A stretch of 64,000 bases of DNA from CBDDEC01 sp965226785. Its GTDB lineage: Bacteria; Chloroflexota; Dehalococcoidia; UBA2979. The notes under the pieces were generated by a model. The model saw only the letters and a list, made by a program, of their open reading frames with translations. It searched no databases and was not told the DNA's origin. This document shows positions 33,755-43,196 of the stretch, piece after piece. A program made the position numbers and the translations under genes. The first letter of the stretch is position 1, and each line of letters begins with the position of its first letter. Location: positions 868,001 through 932,000 of the forward strand of contig CBDDEC010000004.1 of NCBI GenBank assembly GCA_965226785.1. Reading direction: 5' to 3'.

Positions 33755-34975
33755 CTAGGCCGCGTCCATCGCCGTCTGGAGGCCCGTATCGAGGGCCGCC
33801 AGGAACTGGTTCGTCGTCAGCCACTCCTGATCGGGGCCGACGAGCAGCGCCAGGTCTTTCGTCATCTGTCCGCCCTCGACCGTGTCGATGCAGACGCGCT
33901 CGAGCGTGTCTGCGAAGCCGGCGAGGTCGCTGTGATCGTCGAGCTTCGCTCGGTGGGCGAGCCCACGCGTCCAGGCGAAGATCGAGGCAATCGGGTTGGT
34001 CGAAGTCTCCAGCCCCTGCTGGTGCTGGCGGTAGTGGCGCGTCACGGTGCCGTGAGCCGCTTCCGCCTCGACGATGTCGCCGTCAGGCGTCAGCAGGACA
34101 GAGCTCATCAGGCCCAGCGACCCGAAGCCGGTCGCGACCGCATCTGATTGCACGTCGCCGTCGTAGTTCTTGCAGGCCCAGACGATGCCACCCGAGCCCT
34201 TCATCACCTGTGCGACCACGTCGTCGATCAGGCGGTGCTCGTACCAGATCCCTGCGGCCTCGAACTTGTCCTTGAAGTCGGCCTCGAAGACCTCCGCGAA
34301 GATGTCCATGAAGCGCCCATCGTAGGCCTTCAGGATCGTGTTCTTGGTCGACATCATCACGGGGAAGCCACGCTGGAGCCCATAGTTGAGCGAGGAGCGG
34401 GCGAAACCGCGGATCGACTCGTCGAGGTTGTACATCCCCATCGCGATGCCGGCGTCCTCGAACAACATCACCTCGTACTCGGTCGCCTCGCCCCCATCTG
34501 CGGGCTCGAACTTCATCGTGAGCCTGCCTGCGCCGGGCACGAGGAAGTCTGTCGCACGGTACTGGTCGCCATGCGCGTGGCGGCCGATCACGATCGGCTG
34601 CTCCCAACCGGGGATGATCTTCGGGATGTTGTTGCACAGGATCGGCTCGCGGAAGACCGTGCCGCCCAGGATGTTGCGGATGGTGCCGTTCGGCGACCGC
34701 CACATCTGCTTGAGATCGAACTCCTCGACGCGAGCCTCGTCCGGCGTGATGGTCGCGCACTTCACACCAACGCCATGCCGCTGGATGGCGTGGGCGGCGT
34801 CGATGGTGATCTGGTCGCTCGTCTTGTCGCGTGTCTCGACGCGGAGGTCGTAGTACTCGAGCTCAAGGTCGAGGTAGGGGTGAATCAGCCGTTCCCGGAT
34901 GAAGGACCACATGATCCGCGCCATCTCGTCGCCGTCGAGCTCGACGACAGGATTGTCGACCTTGATCTTCGCCAC
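33755..34975 (-). CDS. icd: Isocitrate dehydrogenase, NADP-dependent (eukaryote-like type)
   Basis: This enzyme makes 2-oxoglutarate from isocitrate. The start AKIKVDNPVVELDGDEMARI matches the IDH group shared by eukaryotes and some bacteria, so I begin at the GTG at 34975 (406 residues); the longer open frame to 35161 is not conserved. Later motifs are KCATITPDEARVEEFDLKQM, NILGGTVFREPILC, MMSTKNTILKAYDGRF and AHGTVTRHYRQHQQG. GAGGAG lies upstream of the GTG. It is 61 bases before mdh. The NADP preference is inferred from the subfamily only. Confidence 0.95.
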   Translation of the reverse strand: MAKIKVDNPVVELDGDEMARIMWSFIRERLIHPYLDLELEYYDLRVETRDKTSDQITIDAAHAIQRHGVGVKCATITPDEARVEEFDLKQMWRSPNGTIRNILGGTVFREPILCNNIPKIIPGWEQPIVIGRHAHGDQYRATDFLVPGAGRLTMKFEPADGGEATEYEVMLFEDAGIAMGMYNLDESIRGFARSSLNYGLQRGFPVMMSTKNTILKAYDGRFMDIFAEVFEADFKDKFEAAGIWYEHRLIDDVVAQVMKGSGGIVWACKNYDGDVQSDAVATGFGSLGLMSSVLLTPDGDIVEAEAAHGTVTRHYRQHQQGLETSTNPIASIFAWTRGLAHRAKLDDHSDLAGFADTLERVCIDTVEGGQMTKDLALLVGPDQEWLTTNQFLAALDTGLQTAMDAA

Positions 34976-35164
34976 GGATGCGCGCTCCTCGTCCGTCTCA
35001 GTGCGGCGCAGCGGACGGCGCGCCGCGCTGTGTCGATGGCCCCTCGAGGACGCCACACCGGTGGCGCGCTCTGGCCGTGCGGGGTGCAGCTGAGGCGTGC
35101 GCGCGGCGTGCAGGAGTATACGCGCGGCGCAACTAACGGGCTCGCAGCACGGACGGCGCAACGA

Positions 35165-36709
35165 CTAGAGCGGAATGTTGCCGTGTTTCTTCGGCGGAAC
35201 CGACTGCGATTTCGACCGCAGCATCGACAGCGCATGCGCGATCTTCGCGCGGGTGTCGCGTGGGTCGATCACGTCGTCGATGTACCCCTTCGCTGCCGCG
35301 ATATAGGGGTGCTCGAGGCGGCCGACGTAGTCATCGACCAGCGCCTGACGAGTCACCTCTGCGTCGTCGGCGCTCGCCAGCTCCCGACGGTTGATGATGT
35401 TGACGGCCTGCGTGCCCGCCATGACGGCGATGGCGGCGCCGGCCCAGGCGTAGTTCACGTCAGCGCCGAGGTGCTTCGAGCCCATCGCGTCGTACGCGCC
35501 GCCGAACGCCTTCCGCAGGATCACGGTCACCTTCGGCACCGTGGCGGCGGCGTATGCATATACGAGCTTGGCGCCGTGGGCGATGATCCCGCCGTACTCC
35601 TGCGACACACCCGGGACGAAGCCGGGCACGTCCACCAGCGTCACGATCGGGATGTTGAAGGAGTCGCAGAAGCGCACGAAACGTGCGGCCTTCCTCGACG
35701 AGTCGCTGTCGAGCGCCCCGGCGAGGTACATCGCCTGATTCGCCACGATGCCGACCGGTGACCCGTCGATGCGGGCGAATCCAACGGTGACGTTGGGCGC
35801 GAAGAACTCGTGAACCTCCATGAAGTCAGCGTTGTCGACCAGACGGTCGATGACGTCGCGGATGTCGTACGCCTGCTCAGGATCGCCGGGCACGACCGAG
35901 AGGATGTCGTCCATCCGCCGGTCCCCGGGGTCGCCAGTGTCGATCACCGGCGCGTCGTCCATGTTGTTGGAAGGGATGAAGGAAAGAAGACGCCGCGCGT
36001 CCTCGATGCAGTCCGCCTCGCTCTTGGCGGTGAAGTGCGCCACGCCTGACTTCGTCGCATGCGAGTTAGCGCCACCCAGCTCCTCGAGCGTCGTCTCCTC
36101 GCCGGTGACCTGCACGATGACCTCCGGGCCGGTGAGGAACATCTGCGACGTGCCCTCGACCATGAACACGAAGTCGGTCAGCGCCGGCGAATAGACAGCG
36201 CCTCCGGCGCACGGGCCCATGATCAGACTGAGCTGCGGCACCACGCCCGAGGCCTGGACATTGCGGAAGAAGATCTCACCGTAGCCGGCGAGCGAGCCGA
36301 CGCCCTCCTGAATGCGCGCCCCGCCCGAGTCCTTCATCCCGATCACAGGGACCCCGGTCTTCATCGCCAGGTCCATCGTCTTCGAGATCTTCTCGCCGAC
36401 CACCTCGCCAAGCGATCCGCCGTAGACGGTGAAGTCTTCGGCGAAGACGGCCACGGTGCGACCGTCGATTCGGCCCCAGCCGGTGACGACCGCGTCGCCG
36501 TAAAACCGGCCGTTCGCCTCGCCGTTGCCGAGGTCGACCGCGAGCGCGTCGATCTCCTCGAAGCTGCCGGGGTCGACCAGCAGGTCGATGCGCTGGCGGG
36601 CGGTCATCTTGCCGCGCGCGATCTGCGCGTCGATCCGCGTCTGGCCGCCACCGAGCTGGGCCGTCTCCTTGAGCTCAGACAGCGCCTGCAGCTTGTCGTC
36701 GAATGACAT
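35165..36709 (-). CDS. Acyl-CoA carboxylase carboxyltransferase subunit (PccB-like)
   Basis: This biotin-dependent carboxyltransferase has 514 residues from the ATG at 36709 (GGAGG upstream). The N-terminal carboxyl-CoA half contains MTARQRIDLLVDPGSFEEID and GARIQEGVGSLAGYGEIFFR. The oxyanion-hole glycines follow in MGPCAGGAVYSPALTDF. The C-terminal half has VDVPGFVPGVSQEYGGIIAH and AFGGAYDAMGSKHLGAD. The family includes propionyl-CoA, methylmalonyl-CoA and acetyl-CoA carboxylases. No biotin carboxylase or biotin carrier is adjacent, so the acyl substrate is open. Its place ahead of icd-mdh-fumC fits a propionyl-CoA route into the TCA cycle. Confidence 0.9.
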   Translation of the reverse strand: MSFDDKLQALSELKETAQLGGGQTRIDAQIARGKMTARQRIDLLVDPGSFEEIDALAVDLGNGEANGRFYGDAVVTGWGRIDGRTVAVFAEDFTVYGGSLGEVVGEKISKTMDLAMKTGVPVIGMKDSGGARIQEGVGSLAGYGEIFFRNVQASGVVPQLSLIMGPCAGGAVYSPALTDFVFMVEGTSQMFLTGPEVIVQVTGEETTLEELGGANSHATKSGVAHFTAKSEADCIEDARRLLSFIPSNNMDDAPVIDTGDPGDRRMDDILSVVPGDPEQAYDIRDVIDRLVDNADFMEVHEFFAPNVTVGFARIDGSPVGIVANQAMYLAGALDSDSSRKAARFVRFCDSFNIPIVTLVDVPGFVPGVSQEYGGIIAHGAKLVYAYAAATVPKVTVILRKAFGGAYDAMGSKHLGADVNYAWAGAAIAVMAGTQAVNIINRRELASADDAEVTRQALVDDYVGRLEHPYIAAAKGYIDDVIDPRDTRAKIAHALSMLRSKSQSVPPKKHGNIPL

Positions 36710-36840
36710 CGGCCGGCCTCCGCGCCTGCGCGCACGCCGAGGCGCACACATGGGTGGTCAGATGCCGGGAGAGTATCTGAGAGAATCGCTCGCCGCGCTA
36801 GCGCCCTGGACGGCGATCGAGCGGCGGCGGGCCAGAGGCG

Positions 36841-37434
36841 CTAGTTGGCCGGTGGGATGTTCAGCACCTGGCCGACGAACAGGTTGTTCAGTTCGTCCAC
36901 GCTCACCTCGTTCGCTGTGGCCAGTGCGTCGAGCGTAATGTTGAAGCGTTCCGCGATTGTGCTCGCGAAATCGCCCGATTCCACGGTGTACGTGGAAGGG
37001 TTCGCATCGCCCGTGGCGTTGCCCCCGGTCGAGTCGTCATCATCCGCAGGAGCGTCCCCGCCGCCCGCGTCGCCGCTGCCAGAGGGGATCACCAGCTCCT
37101 GGCCGACGAAAATGTTCACCGTCGTCAGGTCGTTCTCGGTCTGAATCGCGACGACGCTCGTGTCGAACCGCACCGCGATCGCGCTCAACGTATCTCCCGC
37201 CTCCACGATGTAGGTGACTTCGTCCGAGGGCGTGACGGGTGGCCCCGAGTCCGTGACGATTGTCGCCTCGGGGGCGGCAGCCAGGGGCGCGGCGGTTGCG
37301 ACCGGCGGGGTCGCGCCCGGCGTCGCTGTACCGTCGATGTCGTCGTCGTCATCACCGCCGCCACAGGCCGCGACCAGCAACACCACCCCGATCACGGTAA
37401 TCCAGCGTGCAGAGGACCCTGAGAACAGCGACAT
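36841..37434 (-). CDS. Lipoprotein with two LysM domains
   Basis: This 197-residue surface lipoprotein has a lipobox LLVAAC near residue 23, followed by an Asp-rich linker (GGGDDDDDIDG). Two LysM peptidoglycan-binding modules follow: the first opens VTYIVEAGDTLSAIAVRFDT, and the second opens STYTVESGDFASTIAERFNI. Each ends in VGQ.L.IP. A low-complexity Asp/Gly spacer separates them. There is no catalytic domain, so it may anchor or scaffold at the wall. A TATCCT element 25 bases upstream of the ATG could be its -10 box. Confidence 0.88.
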   Translation of the reverse strand: MSLFSGSSARWITVIGVVLLVAACGGGDDDDDIDGTATPGATPPVATAAPLAAAPEATIVTDSGPPVTPSDEVTYIVEAGDTLSAIAVRFDTSVVAIQTENDLTTVNIFVGQELVIPSGSGDAGGGDAPADDDDSTGGNATGDANPSTYTVESGDFASTIAERFNITLDALATANEVSVDELNNLFVGQVLNIPPAN

Positions 37435-37502
37435 AGGTGGCCTTTGCGGGGAGCCAGTTCGAGGATAGCCGAGCCGCCGATCGGCGAACAGTCGCTCGGC
37501 CG

Positions 37503-38858
37503 TTACGGCACGACCTCCAGCAGTAGGCCACGCATCGCGATGTCCGAGATGCGCAGCATCGTCTCGAGGTCATCGAGGCGAATGTTGTCGATGTCGTCTG
37601 CAGAGGTGTGAATGACGCCGGCGTCGAGTCCGCTGTTGATCGTCACCGCCGGGATTCCCGCACGCTCGAAGCTGGCGTGGTCCGAGGATGAGAACGGACC
37701 CAGGTCGCCCGGCCTGATCGGGAAGCCACCGCCCGCCTCGTCGAGGAAGCCCACGATGCGCTCGATGAGCAACGCGTCCCCCACGATGACCGCGCGATCG
37801 ATCTTGCCGGCCATGTCGATGTTGAGCACGCGCTCGAGGTCGTTCAGCTGGTGGTCAGCCACGAACGCGCGGGAGCCAAAGAGCCCGATCTCCTCGGCGC
37901 CGAAGGCTACGAAACAAAGCCCCGGTCGCCGGTAGACCCGTGCCAGCTCCAGCGCGACCGCCGTGCCGGATGCGTTGTCGTTTGCCCCCGGTCCGGTGAA
38001 CACCGAGTCATAGTGCCCACCGACGAGGACTCGGCACGCCTCGACGTCTCCGTGCGTGGCGACGACGTTCTGCGAGGAGACATCGCGCATGCCGGCATCG
38101 GTCGCCACGCGACCCTCAACGCCGGCCTCGACGAGCACGTGCAGCTCCGACCGGACGTTGAGTTGCACCCCGACAACGGGGATGCGCGAGGCGAAGTCGC
38201 CGAGCGTGCCGAACAGCGGCCCGGCCTCGGTGTTCACCACGACCAGGGCGGCCGCACCCGCGGTCTCGGCGTTTCGCGCCTTCTCCGCAAACGGAAGCGT
38301 CCCGCGGTCGACGACGACGACTGCGCCGTCGACGTCGGCCGCGGCCAGCTCCTGGAGGGTGCCGATGCCAGCCAGTACGAGGCGACCAGACCGGGTCGCA
38401 TTCGCGCTGCCGTTCAGGGCCGAGACCGAGAAGCTCCGCTCGCCGACCGTCAGTACCGAGTCGTCGAACCGCGTCCGCGTCTCGAACTCTTCGAGCGTGA
38501 CCACGTAGCCCGCATCCTCGAGCACGCCGCGGATGTACTCGGCGCCGGCGCGCTCGCCCGCGCTACCCGCCGGCCGGATCCCCACCTCAACGGCGAGCGC
38601 TTCGATGTGTGCGAAGACATCCGCTACGGCGGGCGTAGCGGCCGGAAGCGGAGCGGAGTCGGCGGGAGGCGGGGCGTCAGAGGGCGCGGGCGTCGCATCG
38701 CCCTCGGCGGCGGTCGCGGCGACTATCGGCGTTGCGGTGGCGTCAGCCTCAGCAGCCGCATCGTCGTCGTCGCCGCAGGCGAGCAGCAGCAGCGCAAGGA
38801 CGATCAGCCCCGCGCTCGCGTAGCGCCGAGGTCGCAGAGTGACGCGAGTCAGGTTCAA
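37503..38858 (-). CDS. M28 family zinc peptidase lipoprotein with PA domain
   Basis: The 451-residue protein starts at a TTG and has a signal with lipobox LLLLAC and an acidic linker. A protease-associated domain lies in the middle (about residues 130-245). The M28 metallopeptidase core follows with VGGHYDSVFTGPGANDNASG, which supplies the first His and Asp zinc ligands, then AFGAEEIGLFGSRAFV with the catalytic Glu and a Glu ligand. NIDMAGK and DHASFERAGIPAVTI complete the metal site. This suggests a cell-surface aminopeptidase. It is on the same strand as the LysM gene, 68 bases upstream of it. Confidence 0.9.
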   Translation of the reverse strand: MNLTRVTLRPRRYASAGLIVLALLLLACGDDDDAAAEADATATPIVAATAAEGDATPAPSDAPPPADSAPLPAATPAVADVFAHIEALAVEVGIRPAGSAGERAGAEYIRGVLEDAGYVVTLEEFETRTRFDDSVLTVGERSFSVSALNGSANATRSGRLVLAGIGTLQELAAADVDGAVVVVDRGTLPFAEKARNAETAGAAALVVVNTEAGPLFGTLGDFASRIPVVGVQLNVRSELHVLVEAGVEGRVATDAGMRDVSSQNVVATHGDVEACRVLVGGHYDSVFTGPGANDNASGTAVALELARVYRRPGLCFVAFGAEEIGLFGSRAFVADHQLNDLERVLNIDMAGKIDRAVIVGDALLIERIVGFLDEAGGGFPIRPGDLGPFSSSDHASFERAGIPAVTINSGLDAGVIHTSADDIDNIRLDDLETMLRISDIAMRGLLLEVVP

Positions 38859-38912
38859 ATTCCGGCTACCGCTTCAGGTGGGAGCGGGATGCAGGCGGAT
38901 GGATCGACGGCA

Positions 38913-39353
38913 CTACCGCCGGGTGCGCCGTGAGGACCACCAGCGACGGAGGCGCTGGGACAGGCTGGTACCCCGGGTGCTGTAGCGGATCTCGCGGCCG
39001 CGCCAGCGCTGCTCGACGGTCCCACGGCTACCGCCGCCTCGCGCGAAGACCATGATCGCGAAGCTGCTGACGAAGAGGATGATGCCGGCGTAGAGCAGCC
39101 AGCTCATCGGACCGAACCCGCGGAAGAAGAACGCTGCGAGGATCATCAGGAATGAGATCAGCATGACCTGCCCGATGGAGATCCGGCCCAGCGCCTTCGC
39201 GAAGGCGCGCTGCCGCTCGGCGATGGCGCCGCCGAAGCCGCGCAGAGCGCGCTTGCGTGCACGTGTGCGCCGGGTCTCGGCGTCCGGGAAGTGTTCGATC
39301 TTGCTGAGGATCTCCTCGATCTCGCGCTCGAGGCGATCGGAGTCGTCGGCCAT
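38913..39353 (-). CDS. Conserved-looking membrane protein of unknown function
   Basis: From the ATG at 39353 it has 146 residues. The first 65 residues are charged and helical (DRLEREIEEILSKIEHF), suggesting a cytoplasmic coiled coil. Two membrane spans follow at about 66-85 (IGQVMLISFLMILAAFFF) and 90-112. The C-terminus is Arg-rich (SQRLRRWWSSRRTRR). GGAGCAGGAG lies upstream, and TATACT (39402-39407, minus strand) is a good -10 box about 50 bases ahead. I do not recognise the family. Confidence 0.8.
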   Translation of the reverse strand: MADDSDRLEREIEEILSKIEHFPDAETRRTRARKRALRGFGGAIAERQRAFAKALGRISIGQVMLISFLMILAAFFFRGFGPMSWLLYAGIILFVSSFAIMVFARGGGSRGTVEQRWRGREIRYSTRGTSLSQRLRRWWSSRRTRR

Positions 39354-39461
39354 GCCGCTCCTGCTCCGTGGCGGCGAGAGGTGGGACACCGCCGCGACTT
39401 GAGTATAGCAACGGCGGGAGGCGCAACGTGTGAACCGGCGTCGCAGGCTTGAGTTCGCTCG

Positions 39462-41045
39462 TTACGCCTCGGCGCGGCCCCAACCACCGCCTCCCGGCGT
39501 TTCAACGCGCACGCGGTCGCCCGGGCCCACCTCGACCTGTGCCCGCGCGCCCAGATCCTCGCTCGATCCGTCCGCGCGCAGCAGCGTGTTGCGCCCGACC
39601 GCGCCGGCCCCGCCACCTTCGAGGCCCCAGGGGGCGAAGCGACGGCGCTCTGTCACCAGGGAGACGGTGGCCTGGTCATGGAAGCGGTACTCGCGGAGCA
39701 CGCCGTCGCCGCCGGGATGCACGCCGCCGCCGCCGCTGCCGCGCCGCAGCTCGTAGCGCTCGACGACAAACGGGTAGGCGAGGGGCAGCGCCTCGATCGG
39801 CGTGTTCATCGTGTTCGTCATATGCGTGTGCACCCCGGAGCGCCCGACGCGCCGCGGCCCGCCGCCCGCGCCTCCAGCGATCGTCTCGTAGTAGGCGTAC
39901 GGCCGCTGGCGAGCCGAGTCGTAGCCACCGATCGTAATGTTGTTCATCGTCCCCGACGATGCGGCGGGCAGCTGTCCCGGCAGCGCCAGCGCCAGCGCGC
40001 CCAGCGCCACATCCGTGACGCGCTGGCTGGTCTCGACGTTGCCGGCGGAAACGGCGCGAGGTGGCCCCGCGTTGATCACGCTCCGCTCCGGCAGCGTGAA
40101 TCGGATCGGGCGGTAGCAGCCCTCGTTCGCCGGCGCGTCCTCACCGGCGAGACAGCGCACCGCGTAGTAGCAGGCCGAGCGCGTCACGGCCCCGACGGCG
40201 TTGACCGAGGCCTCGGCCGTCTCGGGGTCACTGCCCGAGAAGTCGAAGTGCGCTTCGTCGCCTTCGATCGTGAGCGCGAGGCGGATCGCGAGGCCGTCCG
40301 GGCCCACCTCCATGCGGTCCTCGAATTCGTAGCGGCCGTCGGGGATGCCAGCGATTACGGAGCGCAGCACGCGCTCGCCGTGTGCGAGCAGCGCTTCGAA
40401 GCGAGCCGCCAGGCCGTCGAGGCCAAAGCGACCGACCGCGTCGTCGATCCGCGCTGCGCCGAGCGCGGTCGTGGCCAGCTGCGCGCGCAGATCGCCTCGA
40501 CGTTCTTCCGGCGCGCGGGAGTTGCGGACGATCAGCGCGATCACGGCGTCGTTGGGCCGGCCACCATCGATCAACCGGATCGGCGGCACCACCAGGCCCT
40601 CCTGCAGGAGCTCCGTCGCAACCGGCATCGAGCCCGGCGCCATGCCCCCGATGTCGGCGTGGTGCGCCCTTGTTGAGACGAAGGCGATCGGCCGGTCGGT
40701 GCCGGCGAAGACCGGCGCCACGGTGGTGAGGTCGGGGAGGTGGGTGCCGCCTCGGAACGGGTCGTTCAGCGCCAGCACATCGCCCGGCTCGAACGGCGCC
40801 AGCTCCATCACCTGCCGTACGGCTGTAGGCATGGCGCCGAGGTGCACCGGCATGTGCGCCGCCTGCGCCACCATCGCGCCCTCAGCATCGAATACGGCGC
40901 ACGAGTAGTCGCGGCGCTCCTTGATGTTGGGCGAGTAGGCCGTGCGCTTCAGCACCTCGCCCATCTCCTCCGCAATCGAGGTGAGTGCGGCGTCGGCGAT
41001 GGCGAGGTCGCTCGCGGAGAGCACGATGTTCGGTTCGTTCGTCAT
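39462..41045 (-). CDS. hyuB: Hydantoinase B / 5-oxoprolinase-type subunit
   Basis: HyuB-type proteins act with HyuA in ATP-driven opening of hydantoins, 5-oxoproline or related rings; acetone carboxylases are distant relatives. It has 527 residues. Family features are NIKERRDYSCAVFDAEGAMV near residue 40, then AQAAHMPVHLGAM, DVLALNDPFRGGTHLPDLT and ARAHHADIGGMAPGSMP (as THARAHHADIGG context). The C-terminal part has a Gly-rich segment ending VETPGGGGWG, typical of HyuB. The ATG overlaps the hyuA stop as ATGA. The substrate cannot be told from sequence. Confidence 0.9.
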   Translation of the reverse strand: MTNEPNIVLSASDLAIADAALTSIAEEMGEVLKRTAYSPNIKERRDYSCAVFDAEGAMVAQAAHMPVHLGAMPTAVRQVMELAPFEPGDVLALNDPFRGGTHLPDLTTVAPVFAGTDRPIAFVSTRAHHADIGGMAPGSMPVATELLQEGLVVPPIRLIDGGRPNDAVIALIVRNSRAPEERRGDLRAQLATTALGAARIDDAVGRFGLDGLAARFEALLAHGERVLRSVIAGIPDGRYEFEDRMEVGPDGLAIRLALTIEGDEAHFDFSGSDPETAEASVNAVGAVTRSACYYAVRCLAGEDAPANEGCYRPIRFTLPERSVINAGPPRAVSAGNVETSQRVTDVALGALALALPGQLPAASSGTMNNITIGGYDSARQRPYAYYETIAGGAGGGPRRVGRSGVHTHMTNTMNTPIEALPLAYPFVVERYELRRGSGGGGVHPGGDGVLREYRFHDQATVSLVTERRRFAPWGLEGGGAGAVGRNTLLRADGSSEDLGARAQVEVGPGDRVRVETPGGGGWGRAEA

Positions 41046-43003
41046 GCACGCTCCAGCAACAGGTTGCCCGCCTCGTCGACGATCGCACTCCAGCCCGGCG
41101 TGACCAGCGTCGTCGTGTCGAGTTGCGTGACGATCACCGGCCCCGCCAGGGCCATCCCCGGGGTCAGGGCGTCTCGCCGATAGAGCGGCGTCGAGGTCGC
41201 CGCGCCGTCGAACAGCACATCGACCCGGTCAAACGGTTCGCCCGGCGTCGCGTCGAACGTGGGAGCCGGCGCCGAGTGCGCCTGGCGCACGCGCGCCGTG
41301 GAGCGGACGTTGACCACCTCGACCGTTGCTGACGCCTCGGCATGGGCAAAGCGCTGTTTGTGCAGGCGATGGAACTCGACCAGCGCGGGGGCCGGGTCGC
41401 TCGCATCGCTGAGCGCCACGGTCAGCTCGTACGACTGCCCGAGGTAGCGCAGGTCGAGCGCGAGCTCGGTCTGCGCGTCCGCGCGCAGTTCGTCTCGCGC
41501 CTGTTCGGCGACCGCGTTGAGCGCATCGCCGATCGCGGCGAAGTTCGCCGGCTCGAACGACACGAGGATTGAGCGGGTGCGCGTCGCCGTGAGATCGCTC
41601 TCAGCGGCGCCATGTGCGGCAAGGACGCCCGGCATCATCGGTACGAGCACACGAGGCAGCTCCAGCGACTCGGCGAGCGCACAGGCGTGCAGCGGCCCAG
41701 CGCCGCCGAAGGCCACGAGCGTGAACTCGCGAGGATCGAAGCCACGCTCCACCGAGACGACGCGCAGGGCGCGCTCCATGTTTGCGGTGGCTACTTCAAT
41801 CACGGCCTCCGCCGCCTCCTCGACGCTCGCGAACGCCTCCAGCAGCGGCTCGGCCGCCAGGCGGGCGCGCTCGACGTCCAGGCGCATCGCGCCGTCCAGC
41901 AGGCCGCCGCCGCCGAGACGGCCCAGCACCGCCTGTGCATCGGTCACGGTGAAGTCCTCGCCGCGGCCGTAGCAGGCGGGGCCGGGCTCGGCGCCTGCCG
42001 AGCGCGGTCCCACCCGCAGCGCTCCGCCGGCGTCGAGGCGGGCGATCGAGCCGCCGCCCGCGCCCACCGTGTGGACATCGACGACCGGGGTGCGCGCGAG
42101 CAAACCGCCGACGACCACATCAGCCCGAGTCGGCACCTCGGCGTCGCACAGCGCGACATCGGTCGAGGTGCCGCCCATGTCGAACGTCAAGATGCGCTCG
42201 AATCCGGCGGCGCGAGACAGCGCGAACGCGCCGGCGACGCCCGCGGCGGGGCCGGAGAGCAGCGTGGCCACTGGCAGGCGGCCGGCGCGCTCCGTGCTGG
42301 CGGCGCCGCCGTCGGACTGCACGATGTGCAGCTCACGGCAGCCCCGGTCCTCGAGGCCTTGCGCGAGTTGCGAGACATAACGCGACATCACGGGCCCGAC
42401 ATAGGCGTTCAGCGCCGTCGTCGCGGTCCGTTCCACCTCGCGGTACTCGGGTGAGACGGCCGTGGAGAGCGAGAGGAACAGCCCCGCCTGGCCTGCCGGG
42501 CCGTTGAACAGCTCCTCGAGCGAGGGGTTGGCATAGGAGTAGAGCAGCGACACCGCGATCGCCTCGGCGTCACGTTCGGCGGCCTCGCGCACGATCTCGC
42601 GCACCTCGGAGTGGTCGGGCGCCTCCGCGACGGAGCCGTCGGGGTTGAGCCGGCCATGCAGTTCGAACAGCAGCTCGTCCGGCACGAGCGGTTCGGGCGT
42701 CTCTGGCTCCAGGTCGTAGATGTCCGGCCGCGTCTGCCGGCCAATGGTCATCAGGTCGCGCATGCCCTCGGTCAGCACCAGCGCAATACGCGCTCCGCGA
42801 CGCTCGAGGACGGCGTTCGTGGCCACCGTTGATCCATGCACCACGAGGTCGGGCGTGACGCCCAGCGCATCGATGCCTTCGAGGACCGCGCGCGACGGGT
42901 CGTCGGGCGTGGAGGGCCGCTTGTGCACGCGCAGGGAGGCGCCGTCCCACAGCAGGAAGTCGGTGAACGTGCCGCCGACATCAACGCCAAGGACGACGCT
43001 CAT
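41042..43003 (-). CDS. hyuA: Hydantoinase A / 5-oxoprolinase-type subunit
   Basis: HyuA is the ATP-binding partner with an acetate/sugar-kinase-like fold. It has 653 residues. The phosphate-1 motif VLGVDVGGTFTDFLLWDG opens the protein. HGSTVATNAVLERRGARIAL is the HyuA signature, and GPAAGVAGAFALSRAAGF with DMGGTSTDVAL forms the second phosphate-binding part. The Gly-rich VGAGGGSIARLDAGG follows. It is first in a two-gene unit with hyuB, overlapping by 4 bases. The 193 bases to rplY are a divergent promoter region. Confidence 0.92.
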   Translation of the reverse strand: MSVVLGVDVGGTFTDFLLWDGASLRVHKRPSTPDDPSRAVLEGIDALGVTPDLVVHGSTVATNAVLERRGARIALVLTEGMRDLMTIGRQTRPDIYDLEPETPEPLVPDELLFELHGRLNPDGSVAEAPDHSEVREIVREAAERDAEAIAVSLLYSYANPSLEELFNGPAGQAGLFLSLSTAVSPEYREVERTATTALNAYVGPVMSRYVSQLAQGLEDRGCRELHIVQSDGGAASTERAGRLPVATLLSGPAAGVAGAFALSRAAGFERILTFDMGGTSTDVALCDAEVPTRADVVVGGLLARTPVVDVHTVGAGGGSIARLDAGGALRVGPRSAGAEPGPACYGRGEDFTVTDAQAVLGRLGGGGLLDGAMRLDVERARLAAEPLLEAFASVEEAAEAVIEVATANMERALRVVSVERGFDPREFTLVAFGGAGPLHACALAESLELPRVLVPMMPGVLAAHGAAESDLTATRTRSILVSFEPANFAAIGDALNAVAEQARDELRADAQTELALDLRYLGQSYELTVALSDASDPAPALVEFHRLHKQRFAHAEASATVEVVNVRSTARVRQAHSAPAPTFDATPGEPFDRVDVLFDGAATSTPLYRRDALTPGMALAGPVIVTQLDTTTLVTPGWSAIVDEAGNLLLERA

Positions 43004-43094
43004 GGCGTGATCGGCGGCCGTGTGGCGGGGTCCTGCATGGCGGCCATGCTAGCAGCGGTGCGCGCTCATCGGCGGCCTGCGACCTTGGCTCGTC

Positions 43095-43123
43095 TTGACC
43101 CTCTGCGGGCGCGTTGTTAGCGT
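43095..43123 (+). promoter_or_regulatory. Predicted promoter of rplY
   Basis: TTGACC (43095-43100) and TAGCGT (43118-43123) are separated by the ideal 17 bases. The start would fall near 43130, giving a leader of about 67 bases that includes a GAGG ribosome binding site. Confidence 0.55.
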
Positions 43124-43196
43124 CGAATGTCCGCACACGACACAGATCGAGACAGACGCAGCGCTGCCCCTCGGCGGGCGCGCGAGGACCACCACG

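Noticed and set aside
33755..35161. 468-residue isocitrate dehydrogenase
   Set aside because: Residues before 34975 are not conserved and overlap the intergenic region. The canonical start is the GTG at 34975.
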